Shown here one piece after another: positions 1 to 10,821 of a DNA stretch of 64,000 nt; the stretch's first letter is position 1, and every line of letters begins with the position of its first letter. The translations under genes were made by a program, and so were the position numbers. The stretch comes from Planctomycetota bacterium (GTDB lineage: Bacteria > Planctomycetota > Phycisphaerae > Phycisphaerales > SM1A02), in NCBI GenBank assembly GCA_009926625.1, contig RFON01000003.1:62001-126000 (forward strand), in the 5' to 3' direction. The notes beneath the pieces were generated by a model, which saw nothing but the letters and a program-made list of their open reading frames with translations, searched no databases and was not told the DNA's origin.

Positions 1-88
1 CGCGGTACACGCGCCAGCGCACGATCAGCCAGTATGTCCCTCCCGCGGCAGACATCGCAGCGAACAGCCAGACGGCAACCACGAGCAT
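1..88 (-). CDS. Partial membrane protein, N-terminus only
   Basis: Only the first 29 codons lie inside the window; the gene continues past its left edge. The visible N-terminus is strongly hydrophobic (MLVVAVWLFAAMSAAGG, then TYWLIVRWRVYR), which looks like one membrane segment or signal anchor followed by basic residues. An in-frame TGA lies one codon upstream of the ATG at 88, so the start cannot be earlier. A TAGCCT hexamer sits 7 nt upstream, the same arrangement found at other starts in this window. The gene is divergent from the NAD(P)HX epimerase. Function cannot be told from this fragment. Confidence 0.5.
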   Translation of the reverse strand, partial: MLVVAVWLFAAMSAAGGTYWLIVRWRVYR

Positions 89-95
89 CGGTCAG

Positions 96-101
96 AGGCT
101 A
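96..101 (-). promoter_or_regulatory. -10-like box TAGCCT, 7 nt before start 88
   Basis: Read on the minus strand, TAGCCT is followed by 7 nt and then ATG. A -10 element here would put the transcription start on or next to the A of ATG. No convincing -35 was seen. Confidence 0.4.
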
Positions 102-127
102 CCCCCTGCCGCGATCCGATGGCGGAG

Positions 128-133
128 TACGCT
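128..133 (+). promoter_or_regulatory. -10-like box TACGCT, 12 nt before nnrE start
   Basis: If used, this box would start transcription about 5 nt before the ATG at 146 and would exclude the alternative ATG at 119, which lies upstream of the box. It sits back to back with the minus-strand box at 96-101. Confidence 0.3.
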
Positions 134-145
134 TGGGGGTCCCCG

Positions 146-814
146 ATGCAGACGCTTTCGCGAAGTCAAGCGGCGGAATACGACCGCCGGTGCAGTTCGC
201 ACTGGGCGATCCCGTCGCTTGCGCTCATGGCGCATGCATCGGCGGAGTGCGCGCTCGCCGTGCTTCGCACGATGGATCCCCAAGCGCAGCGCGTTCTCGT
301 GCTGTGTGGACCAGGCAACAACGGTGGTGACGGCTATGCGGTCGCGCGCGCGCTTCACTCGCATGGTGTCGCCGCGCGCGCATGTGCCGTCCTGCCACCT
401 GCGACGGGGAGCGATGCAGCCCTCATGCACGAAGCGGCGCATCGCCTCGACCTGTTGCTGCCGTGGGCTGCATGCGATTCGTGGACATCGCATCCAGGCA
501 GTGTGCTGATCGATGCGCTCCTCGGCACTGGGGTTTCCCGCGCACCCGCGGGCGAACTGCTCGCTGCGATCCGCTGGTTGAACGCGCGGCGCGCCGCCGG
601 CGCCGAGGTCATCGCCATTGATGTGCCGAGCGGTCTTGATGCGGATTCAGGATCCCCCTTCGACGGTGGCGAAGCGGTCCATGCATCCCGCACGCTGACG
701 ATGGTTGCCGCGAAAACAGGCTTTGCGGCAGCGTGCGCACGCAAGCACATTGGTGTCGTGGAGGTGCTTTCGATCGGCGGGCCACCGCTCGACCGCGTTC
801 CCTCCGCATGGTGA
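146..814 (+). CDS. nnrE: NAD(P)H-hydrate epimerase (YjeF_N domain)
   Basis: Predicted to epimerise the R form of damaged NAD(P)HX to the S form so that a dehydratase can repair it. The 222-residue product matches a stand-alone YjeF N-terminal domain: the glycine-rich loop GPGNNGGDGYAVAR near residue 64 and IDVPSGLDADSG near residue 160 are the family signatures, and IDALLGTGVSR lies between them. The C-terminal ADP-dependent dehydratase domain found fused in many bacteria is absent, so the dehydratase must be encoded elsewhere. The start at 146 (MQTLSRSQ) fits the family N-terminus better than the in-frame ATG at 119. The next gene begins 7 nt after the stop, so it is probably co-transcribed. 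Confidence 0.85.
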   Translation: MQTLSRSQAAEYDRRCSSHWAIPSLALMAHASAECALAVLRTMDPQAQRVLVLCGPGNNGGDGYAVARALHSHGVAARACAVLPPATGSDAALMHEAAHRLDLLLPWAACDSWTSHPGSVLIDALLGTGVSRAPAGELLAAIRWLNARRAAGAEVIAIDVPSGLDADSGSPFDGGEAVHASRTLTMVAAKTGFAAACARKHIGVVEVLSIGGPPLDRVPSAW

Positions 815-821
815 ATCGACA

Positions 822-2462
822 ATGTACGCGTCCCTCGTCTCCAACCGCTACCTGACATCACGGCTGATCCCCGTGATCGCCGTTGCCGCCGTTGCGCTGT
901 GCGTGGCACTCGTCATCACGGTCGTTTCCGTCATGAGCGGGTTCCTCGACATGCTGAAGGCCTCTGGGCGCAGCATCGTCGGCGATGTGATCGTTTCGTC
1001 TGGCATCGGCGGCATGCCCTATTCGGAAGAATTGCTCGCCGAGCTTCGCGCGCTTCCAGAGGTCGCTGGTGCCACACCGCTCATCGACACCATCGGACTG
1101 CTCCGCATGCCCTATCCCGCAGGTCCACAGAAGGAGACCGCGCATGTCCAGGTGTGGGCCGTTGATCCCGCATCGCTCTCGGCTGTCACCGACTTCGCCG
1201 ATGATCTCTATTGGCGGGCTCCGAAGGATGCCGCCGCCGCGGCGTCGATGGCACCTGACGATCCGCGCCGCACGCTTGACCCAGCGATCCTCGAGGATGG
1301 AAAGCGGCTCATGCAGTCGCGCACCAACACCCCAGGCATCGCGCTTGGCATGCATGTCTCCATCGGCAACGCACGGCAGCGCGACGGTTCCTATCTGCCT
1401 CGGTACGGCTGGTTCATGCCTGGATTCGAAGTCACGCTGACGGTGGTCCCCGTCTCGGGCAAGGGCAAGATCGCAGAACCGCGCGAACAGATCTTTCCCG
1501 TCGTCAACGAGGTGCAGACGGGGCTCTTTGAAGTGGACCGCAACCGCGTCTACATCCCACTCGCCGAGGGGCAGCGATTGCTGCGCCTCGATGAAGCGCC
1601 GCTGTACGACCTCACGGCTGATCCCGATGCGTCGGGCAACTACCCGATCATCGGGCGCACCCCGGCGCGCGTGACCAAGTTGCTGCTGCGCGCGAAGCCC
1701 GGCTGTTCGGCGGATGCGCTGCGTGACCGAGTGCAGGAAACCTACGACGCATTCGCCGACCGCATCGAGTCGGACCGCACGCGAACCGCATCCATGCCGC
1801 GCTTCGTGCAGGTCTTGACCTGGGAGCAGCAGCTGCGCGACCTGATCGTCCCCGTGGAAAAGGAGCGCGAGATGATGCGCGTGCTCTTCTCGTTGATCTA
1901 CCTCGTCTGCGCAGGGCTGATTCTGTCGATCTTCTGGGCGATCGTCGTCGAGAAGACGCGCGACATCGGCATCCTTCGCAGCGTGGGCGCATCGCGCACC
2001 GGCGTCATGTGGATCTTCCTGCGCTATGGACTCATCATTGGAACGCTCGGCAGCGCACTCGGCGTCCTTCTGGCGTGGGGCATCGTGACCAATGTGAACC
2101 CGATCCACGAGGCAATCGGCAGCGATGCGCCGCTGGCGATCCGCGTCACCGCTTGGTCCATCGCGCTCGCATGCATGGTCGGTCTGTGCGTGACCGCCCT
2201 GCGCCGGAAGTTCTTGCCCACCCTGCTCTGGACGCTCGGCACCATCGTGTCGAGCGCCGCTGCGGCGGGCCTCACCCTGCATCATGGAACGCTCATCTGG
2301 GACCCGAGCATCTACTACTTCTCGCTCGTGCCAGACAAGGTGGATTGGTGGGCGGCCGGAACGACAGCCATCGGCGGTGTGCTCTTCAGCGTGATTGGCG
2401 CGGCGATCCCAGCAGCAAAGGCTGCGGACATCGATCCCGTGGAGGCGCTTCGCTATGGCTGA
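822..2462 (+). CDS. LolC/LolE-type ABC transporter permease
   Basis: Inner-membrane permease of the MacB/FtsX superfamily, 546 residues. One membrane helix lies near residues 17-40. A large periplasmic region follows, then a C-terminal block of helices from about residue 350 to the end containing LRSVGASR, the coupling-helix motif of LolC/E/MacB permeases, and ending in the characteristic DPVEALRYG. With the downstream ATPase it probably extracts lipoproteins from the inner membrane. Compared with E. coli LolC (about 400 residues) it is long: there is an extra segment near residues 460-515 with a further hydrophobic stretch between the last helices. It overlaps the ATPase gene by 8 bp, implying translational coupling. 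A MacB-like or other FtsX-type export role is the alternative. Confidence 0.8.
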   Translation: MYASLVSNRYLTSRLIPVIAVAAVALCVALVITVVSVMSGFLDMLKASGRSIVGDVIVSSGIGGMPYSEELLAELRALPEVAGATPLIDTIGLLRMPYPAGPQKETAHVQVWAVDPASLSAVTDFADDLYWRAPKDAAAAASMAPDDPRRTLDPAILEDGKRLMQSRTNTPGIALGMHVSIGNARQRDGSYLPRYGWFMPGFEVTLTVVPVSGKGKIAEPREQIFPVVNEVQTGLFEVDRNRVYIPLAEGQRLLRLDEAPLYDLTADPDASGNYPIIGRTPARVTKLLLRAKPGCSADALRDRVQETYDAFADRIESDRTRTASMPRFVQVLTWEQQLRDLIVPVEKEREMMRVLFSLIYLVCAGLILSIFWAIVVEKTRDIGILRSVGASRTGVMWIFLRYGLIIGTLGSALGVLLAWGIVTNVNPIHEAIGSDAPLAIRVTAWSIALACMVGLCVTALRRKFLPTLLWTLGTIVSSAAAAGLTLHHGTLIWDPSIYYFSLVPDKVDWWAAGTTAIGGVLFSVIGAAIPAAKAADIDPVEALRYG

Positions 2463-3159
2463 CAATCCGCTGCTCGAGGCACGGCGCGTTCACAAGACCT
2501 ATCGATTCGGCGCACTCGGCGTCGAAGTCCTGCGCGGAGTCGATCTCGCCGTGCACGCGGGCGAGTGGGTCGCGGTGCTTGGTTCATCCGGGTCGGGCAA
2601 GAGCACGCTGATGCACCTGCTCGGCGGGCTGGACCGTCCCGACGCTGGCAAGGGCGAAGTCCGCTTTCGCGGTGAACCCATCTCGCTGCAACCAGGGTCG
2701 GCACTCGACTCCTATCGCAACCGCGACATCGGGTTCGTCTTCCAGTTCTATCACCTGCTGCCTGAACTGAGTGTGCTCGAGAACACCGTGCTGCCCTCGC
2801 TCGTCCGCGGCGGAGCAAGCGGAGGTCGCACATCGATTCGCCGCGATGCCGAAGCGCTGCTTGACGCATTCGGGCTCGCTCACCGCCTCGCGCACCGCCC
2901 GTCTCAACTGTCGGGTGGTGAACGCCAGCGCGTGGCAATCGCGCGCGCGCTGATCAATCGCCCCGCCGTACTGCTCGCCGATGAACCGACTGGCAACCTC
3001 GACGCTGCGACGGGCGCCGGCATCCTCGACCTGCTGGCCGAGCGGCATCGACAAGGGTTGACCGTCGTGATGGTCACACATGACCACGAAGTGGCCGCGC
3101 GCGCCACTCGCCAGATTCGCCTCGTGAACGGCACGAGCGATGCATCCCATGCGCCCTGA
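2455..3159 (+). CDS. lolD: LolD-type ABC transporter ATP-binding protein
   Basis: Cytoplasmic ATPase of 234 residues, the usual LolD/MacB length. All nucleotide-binding motifs are intact: Walker A GSSGSGKST near residue 43, Q-loop FVFQFYHLLPELSVLEN, signature LSGGERQR near residue 152, Walker B LLADEPTGNLD, and the switch histidine in VTHDH. FQFYHLLPELSVLEN is typical of the LolD/MacB/FtsE group, whose partners are FtsX-like permeases such as the one encoded just upstream. The ATG at 2455 lies inside the permease gene. The adjacent permease and the many lipoproteins in the window make lipoprotein sorting the best guess. Confidence 0.85.
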   Translation: MADNPLLEARRVHKTYRFGALGVEVLRGVDLAVHAGEWVAVLGSSGSGKSTLMHLLGGLDRPDAGKGEVRFRGEPISLQPGSALDSYRNRDIGFVFQFYHLLPELSVLENTVLPSLVRGGASGGRTSIRRDAEALLDAFGLAHRLAHRPSQLSGGERQRVAIARALINRPAVLLADEPTGNLDAATGAGILDLLAERHRQGLTVVMVTHDHEVAARATRQIRLVNGTSDASHAP

Positions 3160-3193
3160 GTCGGCTGAAAGCATGGGATGCCAGAAAGCATGT

Positions 3194-3227
3194 GTCGCTG
3201 AGGCGACCTAACCCGCTCTAAAGCGGG
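3194..3227 (+). terminator. Two adjacent short hairpins after lolD
   Basis: GTCGC-TGAG-GCGAC (3194-3207) is followed 4 nt later by CCCGCT-CTAA-AGCGGG (3212-3227). Both lie 35-70 nt beyond the lolD stop. There is no uridine tract after them, so a terminator role is only suggested. The rest of the 277-bp gap before clpC holds the probable clpC promoter; I see no CIRCE element in it. Confidence 0.35.
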
Positions 3228-3403
3228 ACTTTGGCACCTGTTTTGCTACTGCACCAATTCACTTCGGGCTGTCGCCGCTGCGAAGAATTCCCGCTGCGCG
3301 GGTTGAGTGTGAGGCGGCGGAATCCGATAGTTCGTTGGCAGCGTTGCTCTGCTGAACTGTGTCGCCTGCTGGGAGTCGTTCGGCGACATGAGGTTGAGGG
3401 TCG

Positions 3404-3430
3404 TAGGATCAGCGATTCACCAACAGGAGG
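3404..3430 (+). promoter_or_regulatory. clpC -10-like box and strong ribosome binding site
   Basis: TAGGAT (3404-3409) could serve as a -10 box giving a leader of about 20 nt. AGGAGG (3425-3430), 6 nt before the ATG, is the best Shine-Dalgarno sequence in the window and fixes the clpC start. Confidence 0.5.
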
Positions 3431-3436
3431 TTCCCC

Positions 3437-5982
<2,546 letters not shown>

Positions 5983-5986
<4 letters not shown>

Positions 5987-7200
5987 CGCTGCGACTGGCG
6001 ATCATCCGCCTGATGCTGCTGTCGCTCTTCGCGGCAGGGGTTTTCACGGCGGTGCTCCTGCTGGTCGACTCCAACGGCAGCCTGCTGGGCAAGGCGGTCG
6101 GCACATGCGCCATCATCGCCGTGGGGTGTGGACTACTTCTTCCAACCCTGCCGCGATCGGATGCCATTGCGCTGACGCCCGTGGGAATCGGCGCGGCAGT
6201 GGCGATCGCCGCCCTCGCCGTCCTCGGCTTGCTGCTGGTTTGGATTCCTTCGGGATGGGTCCGCGAGGGTGCGATTGTTGCCCTGATGTTTCTGATCGGC
6301 CTGACCTTTCCAGCGCTGGCCGTTCCACTGCGGTACGCCGCATCGCCGAACCGAGGCACACGCCGCGCAGCATGGGGTGCGCTCCTGCTCATCGGTGGCT
6401 CTGCCCTCGGTCCCTCGATCGCGGTCGGAGCGGCCATCCTGCAGTGGACCAGTCAAACAGCGCTCGATCGTTCGATGGGGATGTGGGTCGTGCTGACGGG
6501 CTCCGCGTGCGGCCTGGTGGCGTGTGCGTGTGGCTTGGAGCGCTCCCGCCACCGCGTCGTCCGCATTGCGAGCCTCCTCGGCATCCTGCTGACATGCGCA
6601 GCGGGCTTGCAGTGGACCGTCATCGTGCTGCAGAACCTCTTCGACGATGTGTGGCAACTGCGAGTGGCATTGCCCCTTTCATTCGCGGCTGGATCCCTTG
6701 CGGTTGTCGGAGCGACCTCGGCCCTTCCGCTAGGCATCACCGAGCGGCGCTTGATCCCGGGCATCGTGGCGCTCCTCCTCGTGGCAGGCGGAATCTCCTT
6801 CTGGGTGGCGGATGGGCAATCGCATGCTTCGAGCAGTTTCCTTCCAGAGCGATTGCTGACCGCGGACCTGCTGATCGCCGTATGCCTCGCCATCGCCGTT
6901 GCCGTCATCTACCGCGTCGGCGCAAAGCGCAGCGACCGGTCCGCGACGATCGACTCTGTCGAGGTCCTCTGTCCGCGCTGCGGCAAACGCAGCCGCTTCG
7001 CGTCCGGCAGCGACAGTTGCAAGCATTGCGGACTCCGCATTCTCATCGCCTTCAACGATGTCCGCTGCCCGAAGTGCCACCATGATGTGTCGCACCTCGA
7101 CTCCGCGAGCCTGTGCCCCGAGTGTGGCACCTCCGTGGATCGGACCGCGCTTCGTTATGTGCCGAACGCTGCAGCTGCCCCGTTTCCCTCAGGGTTCTGA
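5983..7200 (+). CDS. Multispanning membrane protein with C-terminal double zinc ribbon
   Basis: Not recognised as a known family. The 405-residue product has about ten hydrophobic segments over residues 1-315, then a soluble tail with four CxxC pairs: CPRC and CKHC form one probable zinc ribbon, CPKC and CPEC a second. Such rubredoxin-like tails are common in planctomycete membrane proteins of unknown role. It begins with GTG overlapping the clpC stop, so expression is probably coupled to the protease subunit; a link to membrane-protein quality control is only a guess. The 3' end overlaps the convergent secreted-protein gene by 12 bp. No catalytic motif was seen in the membrane part. Confidence 0.75.
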
Positions 7201-7905
7201 GGGGCACCAGGTTGCCGCCAGCTGCCGCATGCGTGCCACGAGTTCGGCCTTGTCGGCCAGCGAGAGGTCTGCAGCGGGCGTCGGCAGCTGTTCCTTCTGG
7301 ATCGGCTGAATACCGCTCGCCTCCGCGAGCGCGCGCTCGCGTGTGAGCATCGCAGCATCGACTCGCTCGGGAAGTTCCGGCGTGCCAAACCAGATTCGCA
7401 GTCCACGAAGGTTGGCGCGTGCCTTGATCGACCCAGCCGTTCCGTCGGCGGTGGGCGAGTCCGTGCGCTGCGCATCATCGACGAATGGGATGAAACAAAC
7501 CCGATGACCCGAGGTATGACCGTGCTGCAACCATTCGGCGCTCGCGGTCCAACCTTCGCCTGCCGCCAGCAGCAGCGGTTCAGCGAGTGATCGCGGCGTG
7601 AGCAGCGCAGCGTCCGCACGAATCACGACCAACCAGCCTGCGCGCACGAGCGGTCGTTCCGCGCGGAAGTCGCTCGGATACGCCGTCGCCAGTTGCACCC
7701 ACTGCACAACGACAGGTTGCGCCGCACTGCGCACCGATGGCGTCTTGGGAAGCTCGGGCAGGCTGCGCTTCTCGTCCGAAGCGGCTGCCGCACCTGGCTG
7801 CGGTGCCTGCGGGGACTGCTGTGCAGCAGCACCACCACCCAACCACATGCTGCATGTGGCTGCGGCGAATGCAAGAAGGACCACTGTTGGAGATTGCCGC
7901 TTCAC
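7189..7905 (-). CDS. Secreted protein of unknown function
   Basis: Family not recognised; 238 residues. An N-terminal signal peptide (MKRQSPTVVLLAFAAATC...) ends near an alanine-rich AAAQQ, followed by a Pro/Ala/Gln-rich linker and a mixed domain from about residue 60. The start is set at GTG 7905 because AAGGAG (7916-7911) lies 5 nt before it. An in-frame GTG at 7911 overlaps the previous stop as GTGA but has no room for a ribosome site. It is tightly coupled to the upstream dockerin-hydrolase gene, so the two may be exported together. The surviving cysteines are few and no enzyme motif is apparent. Confidence 0.65.
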   Translation of the reverse strand: MKRQSPTVVLLAFAAATCSMWLGGGAAAQQSPQAPQPGAAAASDEKRSLPELPKTPSVRSAAQPVVVQWVQLATAYPSDFRAERPLVRAGWLVVIRADAALLTPRSLAEPLLLAAGEGWTASAEWLQHGHTSGHRVCFIPFVDDAQRTDSPTADGTAGSIKARANLRGLRIWFGTPELPERVDAAMLTRERALAEASGIQPIQKEQLPTPAADLSLADKAELVARMRQLAATWCPSEP

Positions 7906-7907
7906 AT

Positions 7908-10070
7908 TCACTCCTTCACGAACTGCAGGTCATCGATCACGAATCGGCCGGTGGTGCTGCCCGCAGATCCGCCGACTTCCATCCGCACCGAGGCGATCTG
8001 CGACAGGTCGATCAGCGGGTTCACGGACTTGAAGTCGCGCAAGCGGAGCTGCACGGTGCGCAGTTCATTCTGCCAGCCTGTGCCCGTGCCACTGCCCGTG
8101 CGTTGGTACGGTCGATTGATGGCCTCGCCGTATGCGCTGCTGGACACGCGCGACTCGTTGCCCAGCGAATCCTTCAAGACCCAAGTGAACGATGCGCCGC
8201 CATTCAGCGTGACCGTGTTGGGGTGACGCGTTCCCTGGCCGACGCGCGCCTGGACGAAGGTCCATGACGAGAGATCACGCAGGGCTGGGAGCAGATCCCA
8301 GGTCATGCCTGCCGAGACATTCCAGTCCCACGCAACCATGCGCTGGGTGTCGCTGGATGTGGCGCGGATCGATCCGTTGTGCGGGTTGCTGGTGCTCCAT
8401 GTGTAGGTGTTGTCCGTGTCCCGAGCAATGGCTTCGGAGATGTTGGTGACAGTCGATGCCACCGCCCCGCCGCTGCTGGATGTACCCAGACCAGTCTGCG
8501 TCTGGAAGTTGTCGACGGTGCGCACATTGGCAGACGCGGCGGGCACGACTTCCTTCACGATCGTGAACGCTGCTGACACGCCTGGTGGACGCAGCGATGA
8601 CGACGGTCGCCAGAGGAACTCGCCCAGCGCGGTCTCGGACTCGAGGTGATACTTCAGCGCAGCAAGGATGAACGCCTTCGCCACCGCCTGCGCACCCGCG
8701 TTGTTGATGGCCGTGCCCGATGGTCCCTGGAAGTCGTTCGTACCGCAGCAGTTGAAGTCATTGTGATCGGCACCGTGCACATACACCGTGTTTCGGAAGC
8801 CCGTGCAGCGTTCGGCAAGATCGAAGGACCATGCGACGGTGTTGTTGGGCACGCCACTCACATCCCCATCGGCGGCGCCCCACAGGAGCATGAAGTTGGC
8901 AGCATGCGGGTTCGCGGAACTTGCGCCAAGGAAATCCGTCGGCGCAATCGAGCACAGGAACTTGATGTTGGCAAGCCCGTACCCGGTGGGCGTGTACGAG
9001 TTGTCGAAGATGCGGTCGTACGCGCGCGCGATCCCCTCGCCGCCGCGGCTGTGGCCGATCCAACCGATGCGCGACACATCGATCCGCCCGTTGATGGCTC
9101 CCCCCGCAACGGTGGCCTGCTGCGCGATGATCGCACTGGTGTGCTGCAGCGTTGTCGTGGATGCTGTTTCGATGCCGGGCACCGTGTTGTTCTGATGGCT
9201 GATGACGATGAAGCCCCAGCTTGCCAGGTGCGTTCCCAGGTAGTCGTACCAACTGTATTGATGCCCGTTGCCGTGGGAGATCACGACGAGTGGACGCTGC
9301 CCAAGCAACGCGATGCTTGTCGGATACCAGAGGCGGGCTGTTGTGAATCCTGCCGTTGCGCCGCTCGCGGTGTAGGACGAAAGCGACGTGACCAGGAGTG
9401 GTCCGGTGGCAGTCGGATCTCGTGCGATCCACAGTCCAGCCTCGTTTCCACCACCGTCGATCAAATCACCCGCGCCAAGCCGCCCGTCGCGATTCACATC
9501 CACCACCAGGTCGTAGCCACGACCGACTGCTAGATTGCCGTCACCCGACAAGGTCGTCCCACCAGTCAGTTCGAACACATTGGCGGCGAGCGTCGCACCA
9601 AACTGGATCGTCTGCGGAGTGCCACGAACATCCTGCAGCGAATCGTTGGCGGCCCACTCGGCGGCAGAGCGATTGGCCACAACCCACACATCGGCCGTGG
9701 CATCGGCAGCGACCGGGGTCAGCGCGGGATCGATCCCGACGCGCACGGTGCTGCCTGCAGTGAATGTCCGAACAAACGACACGAACGGTGCCACCTCAAT
9801 CGCTTGGCATGTCAACTTGACTTCGGTTGGCGGTCCCACGGGGCATGACGCCCCCCAAGACGAGACCACAATCGCGAGATCATTGCCGTCCACGGCCCCA
9901 TCGCCGTTCACATCACCTGCGCCAGACTGCCCCCAAGCAACGAGCACTTCAGAAAGGTCAAAGGCGTCGACCGCACCGTCGTTGTTCAGGTCTGCAGCGC
10001 ACTGGCCGTAGGCACTCGCGGAAATCAGGAGCGCGCCCAGGCACAGGGGAAGGTGGCACTGCTTGTCCAT
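7908..10070 (-). CDS. Secreted alpha/beta hydrolase with N-terminal dockerin-like repeats
   Basis: Exported serine hydrolase, 720 residues. After a signal peptide (ending near SAYGQ) come two EF-hand-like calcium repeats of the dockerin type, DLNNDGAVDAFDLSEVL and DVNGDGAVDGNDLAIVV, each followed by WG. A third related Ca-loop-like stretch (DVNRDGRLGAGDLI) lies near residue 200. The hydrolase core has the nucleophile elbow GHSRGG near residue 340, a probable acid in LWGAADGD and a probable histidine in HGADHNDF; this resembles the PET-hydrolase/chlorophyllase-like group. About 230 C-terminal residues resemble a carbohydrate-binding beta-sandwich (ending in RFVIDDLQFVKE). Substrate unknown: an ester or polysaccharide-linked ester is likely. 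ATG 10070 is preferred over TTG 10073. Confidence 0.75.
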   Translation of the reverse strand: MDKQCHLPLCLGALLISASAYGQCAADLNNDGAVDAFDLSEVLVAWGQSGAGDVNGDGAVDGNDLAIVVSSWGASCPVGPPTEVKLTCQAIEVAPFVSFVRTFTAGSTVRVGIDPALTPVAADATADVWVVANRSAAEWAANDSLQDVRGTPQTIQFGATLAANVFELTGGTTLSGDGNLAVGRGYDLVVDVNRDGRLGAGDLIDGGGNEAGLWIARDPTATGPLLVTSLSSYTASGATAGFTTARLWYPTSIALLGQRPLVVISHGNGHQYSWYDYLGTHLASWGFIVISHQNNTVPGIETASTTTLQHTSAIIAQQATVAGGAINGRIDVSRIGWIGHSRGGEGIARAYDRIFDNSYTPTGYGLANIKFLCSIAPTDFLGASSANPHAANFMLLWGAADGDVSGVPNNTVAWSFDLAERCTGFRNTVYVHGADHNDFNCCGTNDFQGPSGTAINNAGAQAVAKAFILAALKYHLESETALGEFLWRPSSSLRPPGVSAAFTIVKEVVPAASANVRTVDNFQTQTGLGTSSSGGAVASTVTNISEAIARDTDNTYTWSTSNPHNGSIRATSSDTQRMVAWDWNVSAGMTWDLLPALRDLSSWTFVQARVGQGTRHPNTVTLNGGASFTWVLKDSLGNESRVSSSAYGEAINRPYQRTGSGTGTGWQNELRTVQLRLRDFKSVNPLIDLSQIASVRMEVGGSAGSTTGRFVIDDLQFVKE

Positions 10071-10076
10071 CAAATC

Positions 10077-10082
10077 AGGGTA
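10077..10082 (-). promoter_or_regulatory. -10-like box TACCCT, 6 nt before start 10070
   Basis: On the minus strand TACCCT is followed by 6 nt and ATG, with TTGCAC 16 nt upstream as a possible weak -35. No Shine-Dalgarno sequence is present before the start. Confidence 0.4.
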
Positions 10083-10115
10083 GTCCCAATGTCAACGCGT
10101 GCAAAAGAATTGGGT

Positions 10116-10121
10116 TAGAAT
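10116..10121 (+). promoter_or_regulatory. -10-like box TAGAAT, 7 nt before start 10129
   Basis: TAGAAT (one mismatch to TATAAT) precedes ATG 10129 by 7 nt in the 58-bp divergent gap shared with the hydrolase promoter. It supports ATG 10129 over the upstream in-frame GTG at 10099. Confidence 0.45.
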
Positions 10122-10128
10122 CTGGCAA

Positions 10129-10821
10129 ATGCCAGTGGTGTGCGAACTGCGAACAAAGCGGCTTGTCTGGCTCGTGGTGTACATCGTTGTCTGCTTCGCG
10201 CTCGGCGTGTGGGGTGCCTACGACTACTGGATTCGGATTCCGCACGACGAGCAGCGCTTCCGTGACTATGAGACCGTCAAGGGCTCGTTCGATTCGCTGC
10301 AGAAGAAGGCAGACGAGGGGCGAACGCTGAATGCGGACGAGCGAAAGCAGTATGAGGAGTCGAAGAAGCGCGTTGCCGAGTACCAGCCGCCGCCATCACC
10401 TGTCCCTGCGTGGGATCGTCCCCTGCAACTGTATGTGTATGTGATCGGCTGCGGAGTCATCAGCACTCCCTGGTTGATCTGGTCACTGCAAAGGGCACGG
10501 CGAAAGCGAGTCGAACTGAGCGACCTCAGTGATACGGGGGTCCTCCGCGGCGGCGAGACGACGATCGAGGTTCGTCAGGTCACCGAGGTCGACATGTCTC
10601 GTTGGATGAGCAAGTCGATCGCCGTCGTTCGCGGTCCGGCTGGAGCCAGCATCGAGATCGACGATTACTTGCTGCAGGACGGAGAGAAGGTGGTCGGTTT
10701 CTTCGCGAACCGCTTTCATCCGAGCGAGTGGACGACCGAAGCGAGACGAGTGGTTGCCAGCGAGTCGGATGGACAGGCGTCGGACGACGCGACGGCGGCG
10801 ACTCCAACGGAACTGCCCTGA
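10129..10821 (+). CDS. Membrane protein of unknown function, two helices
   Basis: Unrecognised 230-residue protein. One hydrophobic helix spans about residues 11-32 and a second about 98-120. Between them lies a charged, probably helical loop (FDSLQKKADEGRTLNADERK) followed by a Pro-rich stretch; after the second helix comes a soluble C-terminal domain of about 100 residues with beta character (GETTIEVRQVTEVDMSRW). Its stop overlaps the ATG of the B12/GTPase gene (TGATG), so the two are translationally coupled. Whether it has anything to do with cobalamin-dependent metabolism is unknown. Confidence 0.65.
   Translation: MPVVCELRTKRLVWLVVYIVVCFALGVWGAYDYWIRIPHDEQRFRDYETVKGSFDSLQKKADEGRTLNADERKQYEESKKRVAEYQPPPSPVPAWDRPLQLYVYVIGCGVISTPWLIWSLQRARRKRVELSDLSDTGVLRGGETTIEVRQVTEVDMSRWMSKSIAVVRGPAGASIEIDDYLLQDGEKVVGFFANRFHPSEWTTEARRVVASESDGQASDDATAATPTELP

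Noticed and set aside
119-145. Upstream ATG at 119 as nnrE start
   Set aside because: It would lie upstream of the TACGCT box and adds residues not seen at the family N-terminus.
858-2465. 535-codon minus-strand frame opposite the LolC/E-like gene
   Set aside because: Arg/His/Ala/Asp-rich shadow of a clearly coding permease; no start context or motif.
3160-3436. A CIRCE or similar heat-shock operator before clpC
   Set aside because: No TTAGCACTC-N9-GAGTGCTAA or close variant was found.
7906-7911. GTG 7911 as start of the secreted-protein gene
   Set aside because: It overlaps the previous stop attractively, but AAGGAG lies directly against it with no spacer; GTG 7905 has the correct 5-nt spacing.
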